Made by a program: the position numbers and the translations under genes. A DNA stretch of 35,416 bases from Streptomyces sp. McG3 (lineage in GTDB: Bacteria > Actinomycetota > Actinomycetes > Streptomycetales > Streptomycetaceae). The notes under the pieces are model-generated. The model was not told where the DNA came from and made no database searches. It worked only from the letters and a program-made list of their open reading frames with translations. This document shows positions 16,069 to 24,013 of this stretch, one piece after another (position 1 is the stretch's first letter; each line of letters begins with the position of its first letter). Location: positions 1 through 35,416 of the forward strand of contig NZ_JAAXYC010000054.1 of the NCBI RefSeq assembly GCF_018619185.1, written 5' to 3'.

Positions 16069-16842
16069 GTGTTCGGACGTCGCAAGAAGAGTGGTTCCGC
16101 CGAGGACGCGGCGGACGAGGTGCGCGAGGCCGAGCAGGTCGCCGACGAGCCCGAAGGCAGTGACGGCGCCGCCAAGGGCACCCGTCGGATGAACCTTCCG
16201 CCGGCCCCCCGGCCGGACGGACCCTGGGACAGCACCGAGGTCACCCAGCCCGGCGAGGGCCGGGTCGACCTGGGCGGCATCTTCGTCCCCGGGGTCGAGG
16301 GCATGGAGCTGCGCGTCGAGGTGGCCGGGGACGCGATCGTCGCCGCCACCGTGGTGCTGCGCGACAGCGCGGTCCAGCTGCAGGCCTTCGCCGCCCCCAA
16401 GAAAGAGGGCATCTGGGGCGAGGTCCGCGACGAGATCGCCTCGGGCATCACCCAGCAGGGCGGCATCATCGACGAGGTCGAGGGTCCGCTGGGCTGGGAG
16501 CTGCGCGCGCAGGTCCCCGTACAGCTTCCGGACGGCACGGGCGGTGTGCAGCTCGTGCGCTTCGTCGGCGTCGACGGGCCGCGCTGGTTCCTGCGCGGAG
16601 TGATCTCCGGCCAGGGCGCCGTCCAGCCGGAGGCCGCCGGGCTGCTGGAGACGATCTTCCGGGACACCGTGGTCGTCCGCGGCGACGGCCCGATGGCCCC
16701 CCGCGACCCGATCGTCCTCAAGCTTCCCAACGACGCCCAGATGGTGCCCGAGGGCGTGCAGCAGGAGGACCAGGAGAGCTCGAAGTTCTCCGGCGGCATG
16801 GGCCAGCTCCAGCGCGGCCCCGAGATCACCGAGGTCCGTTAG
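16069..16842 (+). CDS. DUF3710 protein
   Basis: A 257-residue protein of the actinobacterial DUF3710 family (Rv2696c). A charged, probably disordered N-terminus (MFGRRKKSGS...) is followed by a conserved core with GPWDSTEV, VDLGGIFVPG, LQAFAAPKKEGIWGEVRDEI and PRWFLRGVISGQGA. No enzyme motif, TM or signal peptide is seen; function unknown. The GTG at 16069 has a GGGAAGGA SD and lies 1 nt after the dut stop. A strong hairpin 35 nt downstream closes the operon. Its fixed place beside dut across actinomycetes is the only functional hint. Confidence 0.9.
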   Translation: MFGRRKKSGSAEDAADEVREAEQVADEPEGSDGAAKGTRRMNLPPAPRPDGPWDSTEVTQPGEGRVDLGGIFVPGVEGMELRVEVAGDAIVAATVVLRDSAVQLQAFAAPKKEGIWGEVRDEIASGITQQGGIIDEVEGPLGWELRAQVPVQLPDGTGGVQLVRFVGVDGPRWFLRGVISGQGAVQPEAAGLLETIFRDTVVVRGDGPMAPRDPIVLKLPNDAQMVPEGVQQEDQESSKFSGGMGQLQRGPEITEVR

Positions 16843-16877
16843 CGCCAGCGGCAGGACTTCGCGGTCATCGCAGTACA

Positions 16878-16921
16878 GGCCGGTGGGTCGCACCCTTTTC
16901 CGCGGGTGCGGCCCACCGGCC
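16878..16921 (+). terminator. terminator of the thioesterase-dut-DUF3710 operon
   Basis: 18-bp stem, arms 16878-16895 and 16904-16921, with one G-T wobble pair and an 8-nt loop (TTTTCCGC). It lies 35 nt after the DUF3710 stop. Confidence 0.85.
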
Positions 16922-16992
16922 ATTGCCCGGCCGTGCGTCGCACGCACATACTTGCGGGCGACGACGCAGGCACGTGAGCACGGGGGAGCATG

Positions 16993-17727
16993 ATGACCGA
17001 GAGCACCAGCGGGCAGTCCGGCACGGCCCTGGCCGAGGACCCGGCCCGTACGGTCATGGTCACGGTCGAGGACCTGCACCGCTCGTACGGGAGCGGAGCG
17101 TCGGCCGTGCACGCCCTGCGCGGGGTCTCGTTCGAGATTCCCCGCGGTGAGCTGGTCGCGCTCAAGGGCCGCTCCGGCTCCGGCAAGACCACCCTGCTCA
17201 ACCTGGTCGGCGGCCTGGACACCCCGGACGGCGGCCGGATCACCGTCGACGGCACCGAGCTGTCGGGGCTCGGTGAGAAGGGGCTCCTGGAGCTGCGCAG
17301 GGACCGGGTCGGCTTCATCTTCCAGTCCTTCGGCCTCATCCCGATCCTGACCGCCGCCGAGAACGTCGGCGTACCCCTGCGGCTGCGCAAGGCCGACCCG
17401 GCCGAGCGCGACGAGCGGGTCGCCCTGCTGCTCTCCCTCGTCGGCCTCGCCGACCACGCCGAGCAGCGCCCCGGCGAGCTCTCCGGCGGCCAGCAGCAGC
17501 GCGTCGCCATCGCCCGCGCCCTCGCCAACCGCCCCGCCCTCCTGATCGCCGACGAGCCCACCGGACAGCTCGACGCCGAGACCGGGCTCGCCGTGATGGA
17601 ACTGCTCCGCGCGGTCGTCCGCAGCGAGCACGTCACCGCCCTCGTCGCCACCCACGACCCCCAGCTGCTGGGCCTCGCCGACCGGGTCCTGGAGCTGAGC
17701 GACGGCCACATCGTCGAACACGGCTGA
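16993..17727 (+). CDS. ABC transporter ATP-binding protein (MacB/LolD type), no adjacent permease
   Basis: A 244-residue ATPase with a complete set of motifs: Walker A GRSGSGKTT (~55-63), Q-loop FIFQSFGL, signature LSGGQQQR, Walker B LLIADEPT, and H-loop ATHD. Length and sequence fit the MacB/LolD/FtsE group that works with a separate FtsX-like permease. None is encoded next to it, and the downstream gene is kdpD. ATGs at 16990 and 16993 are both possible; 16993 gives the better distance to GGGGAG. It sits between the DUF3710 terminator and kdpD and interrupts an otherwise conserved gene order. Confidence 0.9.
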   Translation: MTESTSGQSGTALAEDPARTVMVTVEDLHRSYGSGASAVHALRGVSFEIPRGELVALKGRSGSGKTTLLNLVGGLDTPDGGRITVDGTELSGLGEKGLLELRRDRVGFIFQSFGLIPILTAAENVGVPLRLRKADPAERDERVALLLSLVGLADHAEQRPGELSGGQQQRVAIARALANRPALLIADEPTGQLDAETGLAVMELLRAVVRSEHVTALVATHDPQLLGLADRVLELSDGHIVEHG

Positions 17728-17907
17728 CGTTCCCGCAGCGCCCCCGCCCCCGCCCCGGCGCGCATCAGAGTTCCGTCAATACGCTCCCCACCTGCACTCC
17801 CGGGACCGAACCACGCCCCCCGGCGGAGTAGCGTCGAGGACGGCAGCCGCACCGGGCGCCACCGGCCGTCGACACGACAGGGCCGGACGGAAGAAGACAA
17901 TGGGGCC

Positions 17908-20451
17908 ATGGGACGCGGCACACTCCGGATCTATCTCGGCGCGGCACCGGGCGTCGGCAAGACGTACTCGATGCTGTCGGAGGCGCATCGCAGGGTCGAG
18001 CGCGGGACCGACTGTGTGGTGGCGTTCGTGGAGCATCACGACCGGCCGCGGACGGAGGTCATGCTGCACGGGCTGGAGCTGCTGGCGCGCCGGGAGCTGG
18101 AGTACCGGGGCACGGTGTTCACGGAGATGGACGTGGACGCGGTCCTGGAGCGGGCGCCGGCGGTGGCGCTGGTGGACGAGCTGGCCCACACGAATGTGCC
18201 CGGTTCGCGCAACGCGAAGCGCTGGCAGGACGTCGAGGAGCTTCTGCGGGCCGGGATCGACGTCATATCCACGGTCAACATCCAGCACCTGGAGTCGCTC
18301 GGCGACGTCGTGGAGTCGATCACGGGTGTGCGGCAGCGGGAGACGGTGCCCGACGAGGTGGTGCGGCGGGCCGACCAGATCGAGCTGGTGGACATGTCGC
18401 CCCAGGCGCTGCGGCGCCGGATGGCGCACGGCAACATCTACCGGCCGGACAAGATGGACGCGGCCCTCTCGAACTACTTCCGCCCCGGCAACCTCACCGC
18501 CCTGCGCGAGCTGGCCCTGCTCTGGGTCGCCGACCGGGTCGACGAGTACCTCCAGCAGTACCGGGGCGAGCACAACATCCGCACCACCTGGCAGGCCCGC
18601 GAACGCATCGTCGTCGGACTGACCGGCGGACCCGAGGGCCGCACCCTCATCCGCCGCGCCTCCCGGATGGCCGCCAAGGGCTCCGGCAGCGAGATCCTCG
18701 CCGTCTACATCGCCCGCAGCGACGGCCTGACCTCCGCGTCCCCGAAGGAGCTGGCCGTCCAGCGCACCCTGGTCGAGGACCTCGGCGGCACCTTCCACCA
18801 CGTCATCGGCGACGACATACCGGCCGCCCTGCTGGAGTTCGCCCGCGGCGTCAACTCCACCCAGATCGTGCTGGGCTCCAGCCGCCGCAAGACCTGGCAG
18901 TACATCTACGGTCCCGGGGTCGGCGCGACCGTAGCCCGTGAGTCGGGGCCCGACCTCGACGTCCACATCGTCACCCACGAGGAGGTCGCCAAGGGCCGCG
19001 GTCTGCCCATGGCCCGCGGCGCCCGGCTCGGCCGCGCCCGGATCATCTGGGGCTGGCTCGTCGGCGTCCTCGGCCCCGTCCTCCTGGCGGTGGTGCTGCG
19101 CTCCATGGAGGACGCTCCCGGCCTCGCCAACGACGTCCTGCTCTTCCTCTTCCTGACGGTGGCCGCCGCCCTGCTCGGCGGACTGCGGCCCGCGCTCGCC
19201 TCGGCGGCCGTCGGCTCCATGCTGCTGAACTACTGGTTCACCCCGCCCACCCACACCCTGACCGTCCAGGACCCGGAGAACCTCGTCGCCATCGTGATCT
19301 TCTTCGCGGTGGCGGTTGCGGTCTCCTCCGTGGTCGACCTCGCGGCCCGGCGCACCCACCAGGCCGCCCGGCTGCGCGCCGAGTCGGAGATCCTCTCCTT
19401 CCTCGCGGGCAGCGTGCTGCGCGGCGAGACCGCCCTGGACGCCCTGCTGGAACGGGTCCGCGAGACCTTCGCCATGGAGTCCGTCGCCCTGCTGGAGCGC
19501 AGCAGCGACGTCGAACCGTGGACCTGCGCCGGATCCGTCGGGCCGGCCCCGGTCACCCGCCCCGACGACGCCGACGTGGACATGCCGGTCGGCGACAACA
19601 TGGCCCTCGCGCTGTCCGGCCGGGTGCTGCCCGCCGAGGACCGCCGGGTGCTCGGCGCGTTCGCCGCCCAGGCCGCCGTCGTCCTGGACCGCCAGCGCCT
19701 GGTCGGGGAGGCCGAGCAGGCCCGCAGGCTCGCCGAGGGAAACCGGATCAGGACCGCCCTGCTCGCCGCCGTCAGCCACGACCTGCGCACCCCGCTGGCC
19801 TCCATCAAGGCCGCCGTCAGCTCGCTGCGCTCCGACGACGTGGCCTGGTCCGAGGAGGACGAGGCGGAGCTCCTGGAAGGCATCGAGGACGGCGCGGACC
19901 GGCTGGACCACCTGGTCGGCAACCTGCTGGACATGTCCCGCCTCCAGACCGGCACCGTGACCCCGCTGATCCGCGAGATCGACCTCGACGAGGTCGTCCC
20001 CATGGCGCTCGGCGGCGTCCCGGAGGGCAGTGTCGACCTCGACATCCCCGAGACGCTGCCGATGGTCGCCGTCGACCCGGGACTCCTGGAGCGGGTCGTC
20101 GCCAACATCGTGGAGAACGCCGTCAAGTACAACCCCGGCCAGGAGCCCGTCGCCGTGGCCGCCAGCGCCCTCGGCGGCCGGGTCGAGCTACGGGTCGTGG
20201 ACCGCGGCCGTGGCGTCCCCGACGAGGCCAAGGAACGGATCTTCGAGCCCTTCCAGCGGTACGGGGACGCCCCGCGCGGCGCCGGAGTGGGACTCGGCCT
20301 CGCCGTCTCCCGGGGCTTCGCCGAGGCCATGGGCGGCACCCTCGACGCCGAGGACACCCCCGGCGGCGGGCTGACCATGGTCCTGACCCTCACCGCGGCG
20401 CCGGGCGGCGTCCGGACGGAGGCCGAGCTGCCGGCCCGGGCCACCTCATGA
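17908..20451 (+). CDS. kdpD: sensor histidine kinase KdpD
   Basis: Potassium/turgor-responsive sensor kinase, 847 residues. Domains in order: N-terminal KdpD domain (~1-210) with Walker A-like GAAPGVGKT (11-19); USP-like domain (~228-350); four-TM DUF4118 segment (~375-480); GAF-like domain (~495-600); HisKA with H624 (AVSHDLRTP); HATPase with N-box 733-741 (NIVENAVKYN region) and GVGLGLAVS. The USP domain lacks an intact SxS-x20-FTAxY motif, the c-di-AMP site described for Staphylococcus aureus KdpD. kdpE follows, but no kdpFABC is in the window. The ATG at 17908 begins the conserved IYLGAAPGVGKT strand; the SD (GGAAGAAG) is distant. A possible -10 TAGCGT lies at 17829. Confidence 0.94.
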   Translation: MGRGTLRIYLGAAPGVGKTYSMLSEAHRRVERGTDCVVAFVEHHDRPRTEVMLHGLELLARRELEYRGTVFTEMDVDAVLERAPAVALVDELAHTNVPGSRNAKRWQDVEELLRAGIDVISTVNIQHLESLGDVVESITGVRQRETVPDEVVRRADQIELVDMSPQALRRRMAHGNIYRPDKMDAALSNYFRPGNLTALRELALLWVADRVDEYLQQYRGEHNIRTTWQARERIVVGLTGGPEGRTLIRRASRMAAKGSGSEILAVYIARSDGLTSASPKELAVQRTLVEDLGGTFHHVIGDDIPAALLEFARGVNSTQIVLGSSRRKTWQYIYGPGVGATVARESGPDLDVHIVTHEEVAKGRGLPMARGARLGRARIIWGWLVGVLGPVLLAVVLRSMEDAPGLANDVLLFLFLTVAAALLGGLRPALASAAVGSMLLNYWFTPPTHTLTVQDPENLVAIVIFFAVAVAVSSVVDLAARRTHQAARLRAESEILSFLAGSVLRGETALDALLERVRETFAMESVALLERSSDVEPWTCAGSVGPAPVTRPDDADVDMPVGDNMALALSGRVLPAEDRRVLGAFAAQAAVVLDRQRLVGEAEQARRLAEGNRIRTALLAAVSHDLRTPLASIKAAVSSLRSDDVAWSEEDEAELLEGIEDGADRLDHLVGNLLDMSRLQTGTVTPLIREIDLDEVVPMALGGVPEGSVDLDIPETLPMVAVDPGLLERVVANIVENAVKYNPGQEPVAVAASALGGRVELRVVDRGRGVPDEAKERIFEPFQRYGDAPRGAGVGLGLAVSRGFAEAMGGTLDAEDTPGGGLTMVLTLTAAPGGVRTEAELPARATS

Positions 20452-20572
20452 CGGGCCCCCGCGCGCCGGGACGCCCCGGGACGCACACCGCCCGCCTCCA
20501 CGCATTTCCCTCCGTCTCCCCGTACAGCAGGGTTCTTCCCTCCTCCCCGTGCAGCAGAAAGGCAGGTCCGCG

Positions 20573-21268
20573 ATGACCAGGGTGCTTGTGGTCGACGACG
20601 AGCCGCAGATCGTCCGCGCCCTCGTGATCAACCTGAAGGCGCGCCAGTACGAGGTCGACGCCGCGCCCGACGGGGCGACCGCCCTCCAGCTCGCCGCCGC
20701 CCGCCACCCCGACGTCGTCCTCCTCGACCTCGGGCTGCCCGACATGGACGGGGTCGAGGTGATCAGGGGCCTGCGCGGCTGGACCCGGGTGCCCATCCTC
20801 GTACTCTCCGCGCGCCACACGTCCGACGAGAAGGTGGAGGCCCTGGACGCCGGAGCGGACGACTACGTCACCAAGCCGTTCGGCATGGACGAGCTGCTTG
20901 CCCGGCTGCGGGCCTCGGTACGCCGGGCGGAACCGGTCGGTCAGGAGGGCGGCGCCGAGGACATCGCACTGGTCGAGACGGCCGGCTTCACCGTCGACCT
21001 CGCGGCGAAGAAGGTGCACCGGTCCGGGCGCGACGTACGCCTCACCCCCACCGAATGGCATCTGCTGGAGGTCCTCGTCCGCAACGGTGGCCGCCTGGTC
21101 AGCCAGAAGCAGCTCCTCCAAGAGGTCTGGGGCCCCTCCTACGGCACCGAGACCAACTATCTGCGGGTCTACATGGCCCAGCTCCGCCGCAAGCTGGAGG
21201 CGGACCCCTCGCATCCCCGGCACTTCGTCACCGAACCGGGCATGGGCTACCGCTTCGAGCGCGACTGA
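20573..21268 (+). CDS. kdpE: response regulator KdpE
   Basis: OmpR/PhoB-family regulator of 231 residues. The receiver domain has D8/D9, phosphoacceptor D52 (VVLLDLGLPD) and the conserved lysine in VTKPFGMDE. The C-terminal winged helix (~130-231) contains LTPTEWHLLEVLVRNGGRLVSQKQLLQEVWG and YLRVYMAQLRRKLE, the typical KdpE form, ending GMGYRFERD. It follows kdpD by 121 nt, a wide gap for a two-component pair. The ATG at 20573 is chosen over an upstream ATG at 20549 because conservation starts with MTRVLVVDDE. Targets cannot be seen here; kdpFABC elsewhere, or the potassium genes just downstream, are candidates. Confidence 0.93.
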   Translation: MTRVLVVDDEPQIVRALVINLKARQYEVDAAPDGATALQLAAARHPDVVLLDLGLPDMDGVEVIRGLRGWTRVPILVLSARHTSDEKVEALDAGADDYVTKPFGMDELLARLRASVRRAEPVGQEGGAEDIALVETAGFTVDLAAKKVHRSGRDVRLTPTEWHLLEVLVRNGGRLVSQKQLLQEVWGPSYGTETNYLRVYMAQLRRKLEADPSHPRHFVTEPGMGYRFERD

Positions 21269-21331
21269 CGGGCGCCGGGTCACCCTTTCGAGTGATCGCC
21301 CAGCGCCTCCGTGTACCGCCCGCAGGACCGG

Positions 21332-21337
21332 TACCCT
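21332..21337 (+). promoter_or_regulatory. -10 element of a probable leaderless OB-fold transcript
   Basis: TACCCT matches TANNNT and ends 6 nt before the ATG at 21344, so transcription would begin at or next to the start codon. No SD is present at a usable distance. The -35 is unclear. Confidence 0.45.
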
Positions 21338-21343
21338 TCGGGT

Positions 21344-21769
21344 ATGAGTGCTGTTCCCCGATCCGAGAAAGCCGGGAAGGCCGGGAAGGCGGCGAGACCT
21401 TCCGGGCGCTTCCGCCGTATGCTCGACCGGCTCTCCAGCTCCCAGGAGGACCTGGAGTCCCAGGAGCTGCGGGAGGACGCGCAGGCCACCGGATGCACCC
21501 GGATCTCCGAGTGCTCCGACCGGCAGATCGTGAAGGTGGCTGGTACGTTGCGGACCGTCACCCTCCGTCCCCGGGCCGGAGTGCCCGCCCTGGAGGCGGA
21601 GCTCTTCGACGGCACCGAGCCGCTGGACGTGGTCTGGCTCGGCCGTCGTTCCATCGTCGGCATCGAGCCCGGCCGCAGGATCATCGCCTCGGGGCGGGTC
21701 GCCATGAGCCACGGCCGCCGGGTGCTGTTCAACCCCACATACGAACTCCGACCGCTCGCCAAGGAGTAG
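21344..21769 (+). CDS. OB-fold nucleic-acid-binding-like protein
   Basis: A 141-residue protein. The first ~30 residues are basic (KAGKAGKAARPSGRFRR). An OB-fold follows with strands IVKVAGTLRTVTLRP, LEAELFDGTEPLDVVWLG and RIIASGRVAMSHGRRVLFNPTYEL, as in tRNA_anti/RecG wedge-type domains. Ligand unknown; nucleic-acid binding is a family expectation only. It corresponds to Rv2694c in the mycobacterial locus. The DUF3159 membrane protein begins 3 nt after its stop, so they are co-translated, and the pairing of an OB-fold with an integral membrane protein is unusual. It appears to be leaderless. Confidence 0.85.
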   Translation: MSAVPRSEKAGKAGKAARPSGRFRRMLDRLSSSQEDLESQELREDAQATGCTRISECSDRQIVKVAGTLRTVTLRPRAGVPALEAELFDGTEPLDVVWLGRRSIVGIEPGRRIIASGRVAMSHGRRVLFNPTYELRPLAKE

Positions 21770-21772
21770 CCG

Positions 21773-22564
21773 GTGACGTCTCTCGACAAGCCGACGTCCG
21801 AAACGGACCAGCCCCACCGCACGGCCCCGCAGCACGCCGGCGGGAGGCACGCCGCCCAGCAGGACGACGAGACGAAGGCCGTCACCGAGGCCGCGCTCTT
21901 CGAAGCCTTCGGCGGCGTGCGCGGCATGGTGGAGACAGTCCTCCCCGGGCTGCTCTTCGTCACGATCTTCACCATCAACAAGAACCTGAACGCCTCGGCC
22001 ATCGCGGCCCTGGCGGTGTCCCTGGCGCTCGTCGCCGTCCGGCTGATCCGCCGGGACACCGTCAAGCACGCCTTCAGCGGCGTCTTCGGGGTGGCCTTCG
22101 GCGTTCTGTTCGCGAAGATGACGGGCGACGCCAAGGACTTCTACCTGCCGGGCATGCTCTACACCCTGGGCCTCGCGGTCGCCTACATCGGCACCGCGGT
22201 GGCCGGCGTCCCGCTGATCGGCCTGATCCTCGGCCCGGTCTTCAAGGAGAACCTCTCCTGGCGGACCCGTAACCCGGGACGGAAGAAGGCGTACACCAAG
22301 GCCAGCTACGCCTGGGGCTTCATCCTGCTGGCCAAGTGCGCGATCCTCTTCCCGCTCTACTGGTGGGGCGACACCACCGAGTTCGGCTGGGTGCTCATCG
22401 CGCTGAAGATCCCGCCGTTCCTGCTCGCGGTCTATCTGACCTGGGTCTTCCTCGCGAAGGCGCCGGCACCCATCGACGTATTCGCCGAGATGGAGGCCGA
22501 GGAACAGGCCGAGAAGGAGCGCAAGGCGCAGGCCGCCGCTCCGCCCCGCGACCCGGACGCCTGA
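21773..22564 (+). CDS. DUF3159 integral membrane protein
   Basis: A 263-residue protein with a ~45-residue hydrophilic N-terminus and about five or six TM segments. TMs pair at ~55-100 (MVETVLPGLLFVTIFTINKN...), ~105-120, ~130-165 and ~195-235, ending in a Glu/Lys-rich cytoplasmic tail. DUF3159 resembles intracellular septation protein A/YciC-like membrane proteins in layout, but no activity is known (Rv2693c in M. tuberculosis). The start is GTG at 21773 with AAGGAG 6 nt upstream. It is coupled to the OB-fold gene and ends at a bidirectional terminator against the RCK pair. Confidence 0.87.
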   Translation: MTSLDKPTSETDQPHRTAPQHAGGRHAAQQDDETKAVTEAALFEAFGGVRGMVETVLPGLLFVTIFTINKNLNASAIAALAVSLALVAVRLIRRDTVKHAFSGVFGVAFGVLFAKMTGDAKDFYLPGMLYTLGLAVAYIGTAVAGVPLIGLILGPVFKENLSWRTRNPGRKKAYTKASYAWGFILLAKCAILFPLYWWGDTTEFGWVLIALKIPPFLLAVYLTWVFLAKAPAPIDVFAEMEAEEQAEKERKAQAAAPPRDPDA

Positions 22565-22616
22565 CCCGTACGACCCGGCATCGCAGGGAACCCGTACACC
22601 CGGCATCGCCAGGGAA
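22565..22616. repeat. 26-bp tandem duplication after the DUF3159 gene
   Basis: Units 22565-22590 and 22591-22616 each read CCCGTAC...ACCCGGCATCGC...AGGGAA, differing by one shifted inserted base. They directly abut the terminator stem. Confidence 0.75.
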
Positions 22617-22654
22617 GGGGCCCGGAACCGCTGAGCGGTTCCGGGCCCCTTCCC
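22612..22654. terminator. bidirectional intrinsic terminator
   Basis: Perfect 21-bp arms 22612-22632 and 22634-22654 (GGGAAGGGGCCCGGAACCGC... and complement). The real loop would be about GCTGAGC after opening two or three pairs. It separates the convergent DUF3159 gene and RCK pair. Confidence 0.93.
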
Positions 22655-22667
22655 AGCGCACTGCCGG

Positions 22668-23345
22668 TCAGTCCTCCGACAAATCGCGGCGGACCGACAA
22701 CAGGTCCTCCAACTGCTCCTCACGTGCCTGGGCGGCCACGAACAGCAGCTCGTCACCGGCCTCCAGGGACTCCTCGGGGCTCGGCGTCAGCACCCGCGTA
22801 CCCCGGATGATCGTCACCAGCGAGGTGTCCTCGGGCCAGGCGACGTCCCCGACCCGGGTACCGGCCAGGGCCGACTCCGGCGGCAGGGTCAGCTCCACCA
22901 GGTTGGCGTCGCCGTGGCTGAAGCGCAGCAGCCGGACCAGATCGCCGACGCTCACCGCCTCCTCGACCAGGGCCGACATCAGACGCGGCGTCGAGACGGC
23001 GACGTCCACGCCCCAAGACTCGTTGAACAGCCACTCGTTCTTCGGGTTGTTCACCCGGGCCACCACGCGCGGCACGCCGTACTCGGTCTTGGCGAGCAGC
23101 GAGACGACCAGGTTGACCTTGTCGTCCCCGGTCGCGGCGATCACCACGTTGCACCGCTGCAGCGCCGCCTCGTCCAGCGACGTGATCTCACAGGCGTCCG
23201 CGAGCAGCCACTCGGCCATCGGGACCCGCTCCACCGAGATGGCGGTCGGCGCCTTGTCGATCAGCAGCACCTCGTGCCCGTTCTCCAGCAGCTCGGCGGC
23301 GATGGAACGGCCCACCGCGCCCGCCCCGGCAATCGACACACGCAT
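22668..23345 (-). CDS. TrkA-family RCK potassium-uptake protein (CeoC-like)
   Basis: A 225-residue cytoplasmic gating subunit for a potassium transporter. The RCK_N Rossmann domain (~1-125) has GAGAVG and an acidic residue in LLIDKAP for NAD(H)/nucleotide binding. The RCK_C domain (~140-220) ends LEAGDELLFVAAQ. It is the second gene of the pair: its ATG shares the last A of the upstream TGA (TGATG), so translation is coupled. In position it matches ceoC (Rv2692). No classic TrkH/KtrB pore gene is present; the nearby pore candidate is the KimA-like permease. Confidence 0.92.
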   Translation of the reverse strand: MRVSIAGAGAVGRSIAAELLENGHEVLLIDKAPTAISVERVPMAEWLLADACEITSLDEAALQRCNVVIAATGDDKVNLVVSLLAKTEYGVPRVVARVNNPKNEWLFNESWGVDVAVSTPRLMSALVEEAVSVGDLVRLLRFSHGDANLVELTLPPESALAGTRVGDVAWPEDTSLVTIIRGTRVLTPSPEESLEAGDELLFVAAQAREEQLEDLLSVRRDLSED

Positions 23346-24013
23346 CAGTGACCATCCTCCTCGGGACCCTGGGCGAAGGCCTCTTCGACCTTGGCGATCT
23401 CGTCCGTACGCATCATCACGTGGACCAGGTCGCCCTCCTGGAGGACGGTCTGCGAGCTCGGCAGTATGGCCTCGCCCAACCGGGTGAGGAAGGCGACGCG
23501 GACCCCCGTCTCCTCCTGGAGCGTGCTGATCCTGTGGCCGATCCAGGACGGCGTCGTGTGCACCTCCGCGAGCTGCACACCCCCGCTCGGATCGCGCCAC
23601 AGGGGCTCGGCGCCCGAAGGCAGCAGCCGCCGCAGCATCTGGTCCGCCGTCCAGCGGACCGTCGCCACGGTGGGGATGCCGAGACGCTGGTAGACCTCGG
23701 CGCGCCGGGGGTCGTAGATCCGCGCCGCGACGTTCTCGATGGAGAACATCTCGCGGGCCACCCGGGCAGCGATGATGTTCGAGTTGTCGCCGCTGCTGAC
23801 CGCGGCGAACGCCCCGGCGTCCTCGATTCCCGCCTCGCGGAGGGTGTCCTGGTCGAACCCGACCCCGGTGACCCGGCGACCGCCGAATCCGGACCCGAGG
23901 CGACGGAACGCCGTGGGGTCCTGGTCGATCACCGCGACGGTGTGCCCCTGCTGTTCCAGGGTCTGTGCGAGAGCGGCTCCGACGCGCCCGCAGCCCATGA
24001 TGACGATGTGCAC
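23345..24013 (-). CDS. TrkA-family RCK potassium-uptake protein (CeoB-like)
   Basis: A 222-residue paralogue of the next gene. The RCK_N domain has GCGRVG (~7-12) and VIDQDP as the nucleotide ribose-binding acidic strand. The RCK_C domain (~140-215) contains GHRISTLQEETGVRV and LQEGDLVHVMM. The start is GTG at 24013; a GTAGG-like SD lies about 7 nt upstream. It is first in a two-gene operon and divergent from the KimA-like permease across 322 nt, as ceoB (Rv2691) is in mycobacteria. It probably forms a hetero-oligomeric ring with its partner. Confidence 0.92.
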   Translation of the reverse strand: MHIVIMGCGRVGAALAQTLEQQGHTVAVIDQDPTAFRRLGSGFGGRRVTGVGFDQDTLREAGIEDAGAFAAVSSGDNSNIIAARVAREMFSIENVAARIYDPRRAEVYQRLGIPTVATVRWTADQMLRRLLPSGAEPLWRDPSGGVQLAEVHTTPSWIGHRISTLQEETGVRVAFLTRLGEAILPSSQTVLQEGDLVHVMMRTDEIAKVEEAFAQGPEEDGH

